Assembly: GCA_006384855.1 (NCBI GenBank)
Contig: VCJN01003538.1
Location: 1-64,000, forward strand
Direction of reading: 5' to 3'
Source of the DNA: Tetraselmis striata
Taxonomy: Eukaryota > Chlorophyta > Chlorodendrophyceae > Chlorodendrales > Chlorodendraceae
DNA length: 64,000 nucleotides
Under the pieces are notes generated by a model. That model did not search any database and was not told where the DNA came from. It saw only the letters and a program-made list of their open reading frames with translations. Positions 44,870 to 56,808 of the stretch are shown here, one piece after another. Numbering within the stretch: position 1 is the stretch's first letter; every line of letters begins with the position of its first letter. The translations under genes were made by a program, and so were the position numbers.

Positions 44870-47560
44870 TGGACTATTTGGGGATCATGCTACACGCAGT
44901 CCATATATAGTAGCCTTGGCGCGGAGCTGCTCATCCGGTGTGGGTATTAGTACAAGGATGATGCTGGCTACGGCTAGGCAGCTACGCGCAGAAAGACCGG
45001 TGTGCGTGGATTTAGATTTGTTAACCTCGTGCTAAGTAATTAACAGGAGCGATAACTATTCGCCTTCACACAATCAGTTGTCATTTACCCATTATCACGA
45101 CGTCCGTAAAATGCGTAATGATATATGTATCTCTTGAGCGAAAGTGACTCTTATTGAAAAGTTATAGAATCCCGCCGCACGTAGTCGCTAGCAGACCGTG
45201 GGACCAATATACTTAACAATGATCTTGCATATATACTACCGACACTAAGCACTGGGACTGGGCGAGATATCGACCTCGATTTAAAATTAATGGATTCCGA
45301 AAAACTCTTCAGATTCGGACTCGCCTCGGCGATAGCTTCAATTTAATGCGTGACACGACTATCCAAACGGAGAATCACAAATCCTGGACAATTTTGGGAA
45401 ATGCCGGGTCCCACTGGAGAGGTTCAGGGCTTCGCCGGAGCGGCTACCATGTATACCTGTCATAGCGACGACGACTGCTAGCGACTACCGCAGCACGACG
45501 ACGGGCGTATCCGCACAAGTCATCCCCTTCGCCATCACACCAGTCCGACGTCACACCACCACCCGCCGGCAGTTTACTCTCTACTCTCCAAAGCCTTTTC
45601 CGCGCTGTAAGCATTCCCTGATTCCCACGAGTTTTGTATTTGCGCACGCGCTACCGCTTGCGCCCTCGCGTGTCTGCTGCTCGTTTGGCGTTCGTTGACC
45701 GGCGGGACCGCACGAGCATCGGGGAGTCGGGGCCGCAGCGCTACCCGTATCGCATTGCTAGCCTACCCCGTATCGGTACGAGCGACCGCCCGAGGTAATG
45801 AATACACACGCTTTTAAATTCCCGTGCGTGGAGGGCGTATCTGTGTCGTCCGTATGTGGGGAGCTTGCTAATACAGGTTGTCGTTACTCACTGGTACGGT
45901 AGTCCGGTATGCTGCTCTTGCTGCGTCATCGTCGTCGTCGTCGTCTACCTACCCCATATCTTCTACCATTGCCAAATCACCACATCCGACGGAACAGTAC
46001 CCCCGACCATCCACCGGTACGAAAGGTAATCAGTCGCTTGACCCGTCGCTCGCGGGCTGACGGTATTGGTGGGAGCGGTATAGCCGCGGACCCGCCGCCT
46101 GAGTTTATATATTCTCTTCTCTTCCATCCGAGGGATAATGGCTCACTGACCTTCCCGCTTGACCCGCACTTCACAGATACATGCTACGGACTCGGCGTGC
46201 TACATTGGGGGACAGGGGCTCGAGATTGGCAGCGGTGGTGGCAGTGGCGGTAGCGGCGTGCGTGGCGGGTAACGTGTCCACGCCATGACCGAGCTCCGTT
46301 GAGCTCGACCATGGATGCGACTAAGTCGCTGCTACGGGGGAGAGCGGCGCGGTCAAAACGGCAACTGTCAGCAACTTAGAAACCTCCAGTCGGAGTGCCA
46401 GTCAACTAGCGGGCATAGCACCACAAGCAAGCCGGCGGCAGGCGGAAGAGGCCAGCGGCAGCGCAGCCCCAGCCGTAGCCGCCGGTAGCAGGCCGCGCCG
46501 CGGCGGCGGCAATGGGCACTAGCGGTCCGATGTAATTACATTCTCTGGTTTATTTCTCAGTACTTTCGCACAGTGTCCGATCCCACCTGCATAAAACTGA
46601 AAGTGACCGACATTCACATATCAAATTTGCCAGATAGGATTAAGCGCGCTTGAATGCGCTTAACTACAGTTAAAAGCACCACTTTCATTGGCTGTTGGGT
46701 TGGCATCATCCAGCCTGGCGCTTCTACTTTTATAAAACCTCAAACCATCCGCCGCCCGCATGAAAGTCATTTCCGTTGTATTTATTACGTTGTCGGTATG
46801 TAGCGAACGGTACTGCAGCTCCCGCCCGTTACGTTTGAACCCCCACGACTACTTGCGAGTAGTAGCGGAATAGTCGCGCTTACCGCCGCGCTTGGTGATT
46901 TTCTAGAGTATCGTTAAGTACTGTACTCGTGCCACTCCCGCCGTACCTTATATAGTGATCACTCGCGACTACAAGTGCCATGTAGTGATGACTTGCGACT
47001 ACTGGTGGCGCTACTCGTCACGCTATTCTCTAGTACTCAGTGCAATACATCGCCGCCGTACACATGCTTCCAGCCTGAAATAAAGTACTGCGGCGCTTAA
47101 CGTTAAGCGGGGGTTAAGCTTGCTACATACATGCGCTTACTCAAGCTTACTATGTGGTAAGCGCGGTTAAGCGGACCACGTTTCGACGAGTGTCCGGGAG
47201 GTCCTCGTACCTTTTGTCCTCGTTCGAGCTGGCGCCACGGATGGCTGCGCGGTTCGGCTGCTCCTCGCCGCGGCGGTCTCAACGCTCGTGCTAGCGTTCG
47301 TCGCGATTTATCGTGCAATCGCCGGAGCTAGGCCACCGCTGGGGTCGCGAAGTCCGCGCGCGGGTAGTTCCGGGCCGTTATCAGCCCTAGCCAGCCTCTG
47401 CCGTGGCCGTCCAAGATTATGAGGGTGAATAGGATACCATGTTCCGCGCCGGGGCCGGGGCGCGCAGCAAGTCCGGGCAGCGTTTACGAGTAATCATCCG
47501 CCCGGCGATAGATGTTGTCCAACCTCCGACCCCGGTCGCTCGCAGCTACCCCGCAGTCGC
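44870..47560. other. no supported gene
   Basis: The longest frames (45909-46253 plus, 45444-45647 minus) are short and lack family resemblance. Short direct and inverted copies of a GCGCTTAA/TTAAGCG motif occur near 46640-46670 and 47090-47175. I see nothing else. Confidence 0.4.
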
Positions 47561-48094
47561 CACCACTGTGAGAATGAGATGTGACATACGGGTGACGAAG
47601 CACTACTACTAGCGACTATTATTTATCCGTGAGGGCTACTGCTGGTGGCGGCATACCATGTCCATCCAGTTACGTGCGAGTACATCCGGCGTTATTGCCG
47701 GCGGGCGATAAGCCCTTTTTGTAATCATTGTGGTAGTCGTACTAGCGCGGTGACGCGTTACATGGCACTGACGTATAAGGTACGAGGTTGTCCGTGTAGT
47801 ACCGGGTAGTACGCGATATACTTATTAAGCCGGTACCGGGTATCTAGTACGAACCCGGGCGCAATAACGAATCGTCCTGTGGATAACTACGACTAGTAGT
47901 ACATGGGAGCGCAAATCGCAGCCGTACTGTTCGGCTAGGGGCCTGCCCGCCGTCCGATCAAAGGTCATCATCGGGCGGTTTGGCTGCCATGTTTTGCCAA
48001 AGAGTGCTCACGTTACATAAATATTCGCGAGGGGGAGGGGGGGGGGGGGGGGGGGGGGCGGGGGCAGGCAACGGTTTACCGAAGAATGTTTGAA

Positions 48095-48960
48095 TTACAA
48101 TATTCGCGACAGCTGCCGTTGGGGCATGTGGCGGGGGGGGGGGGGGGGGGGGCGGGCGTGGTCCCCCCGGTCCCCCCCCCCCCCCCCCCCCCGCCGCCCG
48201 CTGCTCCCGCCGGGGGAGTGAGGGGAGGGGGTAAAGGGGGCGGGGGCTACTGCTTCTGCTTGTTCTTGCGTGCCCGGGGGACCCTCCACTTCGACGATCT
48301 TGCTGCCTCCGCCTCCGCCTCGGCCTCCGCCTCCGCCTCCGACTCCGCGACCGTCAGTTTCTTACCTCGGCGCTTCTTCACTGGCCTCTTCCGCTTCTTG
48401 TCATCCGTCAGTGTCTTCACCGCCCCGGGAGGCTGTGCCGTCGACGCCGCCGCCATGAGCTTCCTTACCTTGGCGTCGGGACGCCCCCTGTGCCCAGACG
48501 CCCACAACAAGCCACAATCGTTTCGCCTTTAAGCGGCTGAGGATGCGGCCTCCTCGGCCACCACGAGTTGCGCGGCTGGCACTGTGGAAGCCTTGGCGTT
48601 GAGGTGGGCCTTACGTACGGCGCTCCCGGACGATTCTGCGCGCGGCACAAGTTAGCCACGAGTGGGTGCGTGCTAATGTGGAGGGTGGAGTGTTTTGTTG
48701 CGCGCCCACCTTGTCAAGCGCTTCCTCATGTCTTTCTCGTCCTCCTCGATGCCGGCGGCGCGGACACGCGAGACAACAAGGCTCGCCGCCCACTTTTGCC
48801 CGGGAGACGAGGTCTGCCATTGCGCTGTTAGCGGTGAAGGGGGGGGGGGGGCGGCCGAGGTGGAGAAACTAACACCCAGTCGACGACTGCCTTCCGCAGC
48901 AGTCAACGACACATCGGAGGCGAGGAGCAGCGCGCCACTACTATTTATATGCACGTATTG
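48095..48960 (-). CDS. CACTA copy B unit 3: basic Lys/Arg-rich protein
   Basis: This is the counterpart of 9713-10436 in copy A. Here one frame is open from before 48880 through VVSRVRAAGIEEDEKDMRKR. The next exon encodes RGRPDAKVRKLM and KKRKRPVKKRRGKK followed by an EAEAEAEAEA run, where copy A has a Gly-rich reading of the expanded hexanucleotide. It is probably a nuclear accessory protein of the transposon. No family is recognised and the N-terminus is not defined. Confidence 0.4.
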
Positions 48961-49394
48961 TCAAGAGGTAGTCGGTGCTGCATTGTGTCGGGGTAATTTC
49001 GCAATGTTTATTGTTGAAGTAGCACGGCGTAATGAATACGCGGTTTCACCGAGTGAATCCGGGAAAATATATGCGGTAGGGCGCGCGTATATGTGCGCGA
49101 CGAATGTGCGCGGATGTGCGCAGCGTTGTGCGGCGGTGTGCGGCGGTGTGCGGCGGTGTGCACCGATGTGCACGAAGATGTGCACGACATGTAGGGGCGG
49201 AGCGGGTGAGTGTCCGCCGCTCCACCCAGCGCCGCAAATCCCCGTGCGTGGGCACCCCCCCTCCCCCCCCCCCCCCCCCCCCCCCCCCCCTCATTAAACC
49301 TGCCGCCATGTCAAACAATGTTAAATCCCCGAGCTCCTCGCTGATAAAGATGCGACGACGAGGTTGCAAGCCTACCTCGAGCGGTGGCTAAAGG

Positions 49395-50846
49395 ATGGTG
49401 GTACCTATCTATGACCCCGTACACCTGGAGCTGTGGAGGCTTCTCGGACAAGACGCCGCGCATGCCTTGCTGAGAAGGTTCCCTGAGGTCCCGACGCCAT
49501 ACCCGGATCTGAACGCTCCCGGGCTGCTAGAGGTGGGTTTGTTGTCGCACATCGCACAAGACCTGGTTGGTTTCAGCGAGGGACGCGGCGGAGCGGAAGG
49601 GAGTACAAACGTCGTGGTTATGAGCATGGTCGTGAGCATGGTGTGTGTGCCCCTTACACCAACAGGTCATCCAGCCCCCGGAAGACCTGGACGTTGCAGA
49701 CCACAAGCAGGTGAAGCCGTATGACGGGGAAAAGGAGGGCAAAGTCGACCCGTGGAAGCTGTGGCATTGGGCAAGGAGTGCGCTTGAGACCTGGGTCGGC
49801 AAAAAGCAGAGGCAAATGAAGAGGTGCCCCCCCCCCCGCCCCCTTCAACCCCTGACTCGTGCGTCGCTTATTCTGAGCGTGTGCCTTGCAGGAAGCCCTT
49901 GTTTGCCGCCTTGCTGGAATTGCGGCGCGCTTTCGTGGCTGGTGCCGAGAAGGCCGGCGAGCTAGCACCAGGGTTTTGGTCGTGGCCGGTGATCGCGTTG
50001 CTGTTCACCCCGGCGGATGCCCCCGCTCAGATCACCCACATTGATGGGCAGGCTCCAAATCTGCAGGCCATTCTTGCATGCACGTGCCACTGCCGCCCCA
50101 CTGAGGTGTACCGCGGGCCAGAAGTGAGCTTCACAGATGCCGTGAAGCACATTCGGTACCCGGTGCGCCCCCCCCCCCCCCCCCCATCCCCCACCCAGGC
50201 CGGTGGCGGGGGCGGGGGCGGGGGCAGGGACTGAGTGCCATCCATGTGTTGACATGAAAAGGGCCACGAGCATCACTGCCTTACAGAGAGGACGCTGGCG
50301 GAGACAGATCCGGGAGCTGCCGACTTCATCATGAGCCACAAGAACTTGATGCAGCCCCTGGAGGACTTGGAGCGTGGCATGGGTGTCCCCGAGGAGGACA
50401 GGCCCTACATGGGACAATACCATGGGTACATGTTTGGGTCGGACACGACGCACCGCGGGCCCGTGGGCGCCCCAGTTGAGTTGCCCAGCGGTAACCCATG
50501 TCCCAAGTGTCACGGGCGTGGCAATGTCCGCTTGTGCGGGCAGGGGCACCTTCTGGGACTGCCTGGCCGCGGCCGTGCGGACAACCCTACCCAGTGCACG
50601 CCGCTCCTGGCAGCCTACAACGAGGCACTCTACCCACACATCACCCCCCGCAGTGATGCTGCGGAGAAACGCAATCACGAGTTGGCGGCGCAGTATGTGG
50701 CCCACTTTGGGGATCATGTTGTGTTGCCAAACCATTTGTACAGTGACGAGGACTACGCCAGCATCCATGCCAGAGCGAAGGAGCTGCGGCTTGTTGTTGA
50801 GGCTGCGGCTCCTGCTGCTGCCGCTACCGCCTCCATCCCGCCGTAG
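49395..50846 (+). CDS. 2-oxoglutarate/Fe(II) oxygenase-like protein carried by CACTA copy B
   Basis: Exons with consistent phase: 49395-49532, 49666-49823, 49892-50162, 50289-50846, giving about 374 aa. The third exon reads ALLFTPADAPAQITHIDGQA followed by PNLQAILAC, and the fourth has HGYMFGSDTTHRGP. This gives His148-x-Asp150 and a distal His244 in the strand context expected for the double-stranded beta-helix of Fe(II)/2-oxoglutarate oxygenases. After it comes a Cys-rich insert (CPKCHGRGNVRLCG) and an Ala-rich end. An ATG with a strong context at 49308 starts a frame that runs into a stop. The frame LQAYLERWLKDGGTYL just upstream is one base out of phase with the called start, so the N-terminus may be damaged. 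The substrate is unknown; nucleic-acid modification is a guess based on other transposon-borne oxygenases. Confidence 0.55.
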
Positions 50847-51252
50847 ACGATCGGGTCTGGCAGCACCGCCCGTGCTTGTAAATAAGCGACAATGGATCAC
50901 GTCTTGCTCCGGTTGTACTCCTACACTTCCCCCACTTTGGCGGGGGGGGGGGGGGGGGGGTCCTGTCCTTATTACTTTCATCGGTGGACGTGCTGGATAT
51001 GGAGGTCACCGGGCAGATCGCGTGGTTTCGGAGCAGTTCATTCGCGCCTCCTCGTCTTGTTTGCAATCGTCGCCCTAATCCAATGCATGGTGAGTAGCGG
51101 GACACTGCCCCCCCCCCCCCCCCCCGGTTTATGTAAACAAATATCTAGCCGTGCATGCGCCGCAATCGATACCCAATGAGTGGGGTATGTGACAGTGGTT
51201 TCGGAGCAGTGCAAGCATTCCGTGCGTGTGCACAAGCACGTACGACTGGGAA

Positions 51253-52620
51253 TGAGGCGGGGGTTGCGGATGGAGTGCATTGACGGTGCATAGAATAGGG
51301 TGTTCCTGGGGTTTTGGCTGCATCAGACGCCGTATTCCCATCCATCCGGCACGGAATGTCCGGTTTTCACACATTTGTGTGTGAATATAGTGTGAATATT
51401 ACGCGTCTTTTACGCCGGGTGGATGGGCATCCGGCGTCCGATGCACCTACCCCAATTATTTAGAGCACGCTAGTCTGTGCACCGCCAGTGCACTCCGCAA
51501 GCCCCGCCTCCATCCGCGTGGGAACCGGTAGTAAGTGGTGTTGTGTGCGCACATCGTGACAACATTACACGGTGGCAATTGCAATTAGCGGTGGATAATG
51601 TGAAGGCGTTTTCGAAATCGACAGAGAATGAGGCGGTGCTGGCGGAGTGCATTGGCGGTGCATAGAATAGCGTGTTGCTGGGGTTTTGGCTGCATCGGAC
51701 GCCGTATTCCCATCCATCCGGCACGGAATGTCCGGTTTTCACACATTTGTGTGTGAATATAGTGTGAATATTACGCGTCTTTTACGCCGGGTGGATGGGC
51801 ATCCGGCGTCCGATGCACCCCAATTATTTAGAGCACGCTAGTCTGTGCACCGCCAGTGCACTCCGCAAGCCCCGCCTCCATCCGCGTGGGAACCGGTAGT
51901 AAGTGTTGTTGTGTGCGCACATCGTGACAACATTACACGGTGGCAATTCCAATTAGCGGTGGATAATGTGAAGGCGTTTTCGAAATCGACAGAGAATGAG
52001 GCGGTGCTGGCGGAGTGCATTGGCGGTGCATAGAATAGCGTGTTGCTGGGGTTTTGGCTGCATCGGACGCCGTATTCCCATCCATCCGGCACGGAATGTC
52101 CGGTTTTCACACATTTGTGTGTGAATATAGTGTGAATATTACGCGTCTTTTACGCCGGGTGGATGGGCATCCGGCGTCCGATGCACCCCAATTATTTAGA
52201 GCACGCTAGTCTGTGCACCGCCAGTGCACTCCGCAAGCCCCGCCTCCATCCGCGTCGGAACCGGTAATAAGTGTTGTTGTGTGCGCACATCGTGACAACA
52301 TTACACGGTGGCAATTGCAATTAGCGGTGGATAATGTGAAGGCGTTTTCGAAATCGACAGAGAATGAGGCGGTGCTGGCGGAGTGCATTGGCGGTGCATA
52401 GAATAGCGTGTTGCTGGGGTTTTGGCTGCATCGGACGCCGTATTCCCATCCATCCGGCACGGAATGTCCGGTTTTCACACATATGCGTGTGAATATAGTG
52501 TGAATATTAAGTACGCGTCTTTTACGCCGGGTGGATGGGCATCCGGCGTCCGATGCACCCCGAATCTCACCAACACGCTACTCTACGCACCGCCAGTGCA
52601 CTCCGCAAGCCCCGCCTCTT
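51253..52620. repeat. tandem array of 368-bp units, each with a long hairpin
   Basis: Units repeat with a period of 368 bp (hairpins near 51253-51510, 51630-51878, 51998-52246 and 52366-52618). Within each, about 93 bp starting GAGGCGGTGCTGGCGGAGTG pairs with its inverted copy ending GCAAGCCCCGCCTC, around a 62-bp loop. The spacer between hairpins is about 120 bp. The array is inside the block that copy A lacks. Confidence 0.9.
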
Positions 52621-53047
52621 TCCGCGCAAGTCCTAAGTTCCATTGTATGTATATACATACGTACATGTACTGCTCCGAAACCAGCCCAAACTTAATGAGT
52701 GCACAAGTGTAAATGGGGGGGGGGGGGGGGGGGAAGCGGGGCATCCACTCACACATACCCCAGCGATGCACGACAGATATTACATGCCGTGGCGGGTCGG
52801 CGGGCCGACCTGGCGGGCCGACCCGGCCGGGGGTGGGGGGGGGGGGGGGGGGGGGGGGTCTATTCAACTACACGTGCGACAGTGTCGTTTCGTGGAGCAG
52901 TATATGTGCCCGGCCTCATTTATACCGCCCCCTACCTGCGCTGCATGGTCCACCCCTACGAATTACTTAGCACAAACCGCCATTACTTAATAGGAAGCTA
53001 GTACAGCCAGGCTTGTATGCCCGCTTTGCCGATCAACTTCTATGCAC

Positions 53048-54246
53048 TTCCCGTCCCTCAGCCGCCGGACATGGGGGTTAAGCCGCCAGCCTCGGCAGTT
53101 GCTTAGCCAGACTTGGCATCCCGTACCGTGTCCATATGGGGCTTCGCAGCTCTGCCGCCGGCACACGCCGAGTCCGGCGCTTGCTGCCGCCGGGTTGCGC
53201 ACGCATGCACGCACGGTAATATGCCGCCGACGCCGCCACGCTTACTTCCACCACCTTCGCCAGCCGCAGCTTCGCACGCCGTTCCGCCGACATACGAAAC
53301 GCACGAACACCCCCCCCCCCCCCCCCGTCCCCGCGTCATGTATAATATATTCGAGGCGACTATGCGGGGCGCAGCACACGCCGCGGCGTGGGTCGGCGGA
53401 GCGGCGGGCGGCGGGAGCCCTAATGGCCGGGCAGTATCCACACCCACACCGGCACCGCCGCTCACCTCCGACGCGGATGAACCGCCTCCCAAAGGAAACA
53501 TGCCGGTTGGTGGTAAGCGCAGCAGGCGTGGGGTGCCGGTGCCGGTACCTGTGCGACGGAGCTGTCGCGTCAGGAACCGCACCGCAACCGCAACCGCACC
53601 GCATGTGGAGCAACACCTGGCGGTGCCGGCCCCACCTATGTCTAGGGCCACCTCCTCACAGCACACCGTCACGACGGCGTCGGCCACCGCCGACGGCGCC
53701 GTTGCGGGGGGGGAACGCCCTGCCAGGCGACGATGATGCGCCTGATGCGCCGCGTCAGAAGGCGGAGGAGGCCGTGGTCGAGGCGACTGATAGGGCTGAG
53801 GGGGTTGTCGAGGCGAGCGAGGCTGCGCTCGCGCCACCCGCCCCGCAGCCACCTGCGGGACATGCCGACTTGCTCGTCGCCATGTTGACCGGAGCACTAC
53901 GAGCAGTGACGGGAGGCGGCCACATGCACTATCATGTGCGTGTCCTGGCCGGACGCCCGTCATGCGTGTACCGCGGCCAACGGACGGACTGGGAGTGTTG
54001 CTGCGACGGCACCCCGGCTTTGTGCGGCCCCAAGTACCCATGCATGGCGACCCATCAGCGGGCAGTCCCCTGCCCGACCACGGCCGCGGTGAGGGCGGAG
54101 TTCCGCCATGTCAGGGACGCGTTCCACGACGCGACTCGCGCCGCCGTGTCTGAGGCTTCCGAGAAGGCACGCGCGGCTGGTAGGGTGCGCAGGGTGAGGC
54201 GGCGGACGGCCCGGGAGATGAAGGAGAGCGAGACATGCCGTCAGTG
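53048..54246 (+). CDS. CACTA copy B gene 2: Cys-rich protein of unknown function
   Basis: This is the counterpart of 8115-9273. A 401-codon frame runs through the whole region, but its first half is probably not the real reading. The stretch MYNIFEATMRG with KRSRRGVPVPVPVRRSC lies in another frame (53337-53736), and only after a G run near 53707 does the long frame become the conserved one (GDDDAPDAPRQKAEEAVVEA). The C-terminal Cys/His-rich domain (HMHYHVRVLAGRPSC, ECCCDGTPALCGPKYPC) is nearly identical to that of copy A. The conserved first intron starts GTAATA near 53217. An in-frame stop in exon 1 (near 53105) suggests copy B gene 2 is damaged. Confidence 0.45.
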
Positions 54247-54410
54247 AGGTCGGGCGCAATGTTATTGGGTGGGGCACACGGGCGTGTAACACTTGCACTT
54301 TGCGCGTACTGCTGGGTTACATCCAGGCGGCGTCACACTATGCAACCTGAAAGGCTGCGTTGCTATTGCAAACGATGCTAAGCCTCACTCGGTAGCAACC
54401 GCTGCCCCGC

Positions 54411-56207
54411 CTATCCCACAGCTGCTGCCCCCCCCCCCCCCCCCCCCCCCCTTCGCGCACCGTCCTGCGACCTCGCGTGGATCCCCGCCACCAGCAGCCC
54501 CCCAGCGTCGACGCCCAAGTCGGCAGCTTTCGCGGAGGACATGTCGGCAGGGGCCATGAGAACAGCCACCTTGCGGATGCCCGGACCATCTAGTAGGACA
54601 AGGGCCTCCTCCCCGCCGGAACCACCGCCGCCGCCCGGCACTCTCCACAAGTCCAAGCCCACGGCAGTGTGGGCTCGTTCCGGCGTCCACACCGTACACA
54701 ATGCAGCCCGAATGGGCCGCGCGCTGGCACGGCTGTCGTCCGAGTCAGCCCCTGGCGGGGGCGGTGGCGTGGCAAGGTAGAAGTGTTGAGCTCGCGCGAC
54801 CATGGTGGTATACTTGGCGTCTTCGCGCTCCGCCAGCAGGTTTCTTGGCAGCTCCTCCTCGCTCTCCAGCTCCTCGGTGGTGTAGGGGGGTGGGTCGGCG
54901 TCGAGGACTTGCTTCAACATCTTGTACACAAAGAAGGAGTTGTCTCTCGACGTCTCCCCGTCCCCCCCCCCCCCCCCCCCGGTAAAGCCGGGGCTTGTCG
55001 CCGTTGCGAAGCGACGCCGCCTTGTAGGCCAGGAGCCCCCCAACGCCACCGCTGGGGGGTGCACCCCACCCCGCGAGTATGGGTGCATACGAGTGCGAGC
55101 CATGCACCGTACGTCGGACGTCGTCCAGCAGCTTCTCCAAATGGTCCTTGAAGTCCACCGCGTCCTCCCACGCAGCGGATGCGCTCCCAACCAACCGGAT
55201 GGGCGTCTCCACGGCGCCGGGGCCAGCGTCGTCTGGGGCCATGTACCCCTGTGTGTGTGGGTGGGTCGCTGTGAGTGCGAGTGTGTGAGTGTGTGTGTGT
55301 GGGTGTGGGTGGGTGGGTATGGGTGCACGTGGCGGAGGAGGAAGCACGAGCGGGGGGGGGGGTGGAAACCTTCTTTTTGGGGTTGGGTTCCCGGTAGAGG
55401 CGATGCGCCTTCATGCGGTTGATCTGCTGCGCGAAAAGGTCATCGCCTTCAAGGACGGTTACCAAGCGAGCCTCCCCGTCCGCATCCACAGGGGGGTGCT
55501 CCTGGGCAGCCGCCATAGCCTCCACAACCTGCCACGCCGACCGGGCGGGTGCGTGTGATTCCATACAACCGCAGGTGAGTGGTGCCACCAGCACACAGTC
55601 CGGGCCCACTCACCTCTGAACGCAGAAGGTCCACAGTGTCACCGTCCTCGAAAACAGCGCGCCACTGGGTCGCCCCGCCGTAGTCCTCCAACACCCACTC
55701 GGTAACGACGCCGGTTATCACGCCGTAGTGCCATACTCCCCGGAACTTCTTGGCGATGACCTTCATGTAGAAGGCACCGGGATCGCCTTCCCGTATCACG
55801 CCCTCATCGGCGGCTTCCACGCCCGCCGGCGGCCACGCAGGCGCGTCGATGTCCATACCGTCTTCGCCAACGGGGTCCTCCCCCACGCCCATCACATCGT
55901 CCTCCTTCGAGCCGCCGTCGTCCGAGACCGGCACCGGCGGGCCGTTTCCGACGGCTGCATCTACTCTTGCTGCCGCCCCTGCCGCTGCTGCTGCTGCTGC
56001 TGCCGCCCATGCTGCTGCTGCTTGTACTAAGGCGGCCTTGCGGCGCAACTTAGCCGCACGCTTCAACGAGTGCCTACAGTTCGGGTATTTTAGGAAGTGC
56101 CGCTCTCGCGCCGTCCTTTCACAACTGCCCGTCACGATGCCCTGGCAGTGCCTGCATGTGTACACGCCATCCTTCGACACACTCGATATCCATCCCTTTG
56201 CCGGCAT
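54411..56207 (-). CDS. CACTA copy B gene 1: BED-type zinc finger + Tudor-like domain, spliced
   Basis: Exon 1 is 56207-55614 (198 codons, intact, unlike copy A): a BED-like finger (CRHCQ ... ERHFLKYPNCRH), a basic RAAKLRRKAA stretch, an Ala-rich linker, an acidic region, and a Tudor-like domain (FRGVWHYGVI ... WRAVFEDGDTVDLL). Exon 2 is 55528-55369 (VVEAMAAAQEHPPVDADGEA ... REPNPKKK). A later exon near 55240-55000 gives PIRLVGSASAAWEDAVDFKD and AYKAASLRNGDKPRLYR. The last, ending at 54411, has SFFVYKMLKQVLDADPPPY and VLLDGPGIRKVAVLMAP. Where copy A has a TNP2 fragment, copy B has these unrelated exons. The role may be DNA or chromatin binding for the transposon. Confidence 0.55.
55255..55320 (+). 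repeat. GT-rich simple repeat in a gene 1 intron
   Basis: GTGTGAGTGTGTGTGTGTGG followed by GGGTGGGTGGG units. It is a low-complexity tract in copy B only. Confidence 0.85.
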
Positions 56208-56685
56208 GCCTGCCTGCTGCCGCGCGCGCGGGGGGGGGGGGGGGGGGGGGTTGAGAGTTGGGGTGGATGTAGCCCACCACCGGCAGGGAGCACAGATGCT
56301 AGTGCGCGGCTGTCCGCGCTTGGTTCAGCGGTGAGCGGCGGTGACCGCCAGGCTACCCCGTACTTCATGCGCGTGCAGGGATGTGCAGCGTTGTATGTGC
56401 AGGGATGTGCACCGGATGTGCATGGATGTGCAGCGAGTACGTGCAACCGCATGTACTTAGCCCGGGGGCTCCGCGTCGGCGCGCGACACGCGAGCCCGCG
56501 TGCGCATATCAATTTGATGAAATTATCGAAACGAGAAATTCATACAATACTTTACACGTCGCGCGAGATCGTCGTCGCTACCCGGTATGAAATACACGTC
56601 CCTCGTACGTCCCGTATCGTCCCCGTATGTCGTCGTTCGTCACCAATAGGGGACATTTACGTCACATCTGAATCTCACAGTGCAC

Positions 56686-56767
56686 TCTCTGCCCCCGCTG
56701 TGGTCGGGGATGCAGAGGAGGGGGTCCTCAAGGTAGGCCGCCAGTGTCCGCGTCGATAAAAAAATGT

Positions 56768-56808
<41 letters not shown>

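Larger units (their letters stand above)
47561..56685 (-). mobile_element. CACTA/EnSpm DNA transposon, copy B (9.1 kb, minus orientation)
   Basis: The element runs from 47564 to 56682. Its ends are inverted repeats starting CACTGTGAGA (22 bp, two mismatches between ends), and the target duplication CAC is present on both sides (47561-47563 and 56683-56685). Along most of its length it matches copy A in inverted orientation. It has an extra 3.7-kb block (about 49190-52870) holding an oxygenase-like gene and a hairpin array, and a different middle to gene 1 without the TNP2 fragment. No DDE core is seen. Confidence 0.92.

Noticed and set aside
53042..54247. 401-codon plus-strand frame taken as one protein
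   Set aside because: Only the part after about 53707 matches the frame conserved with copy A. The first half crosses a conserved intron and runs out of frame with the better candidate reading.
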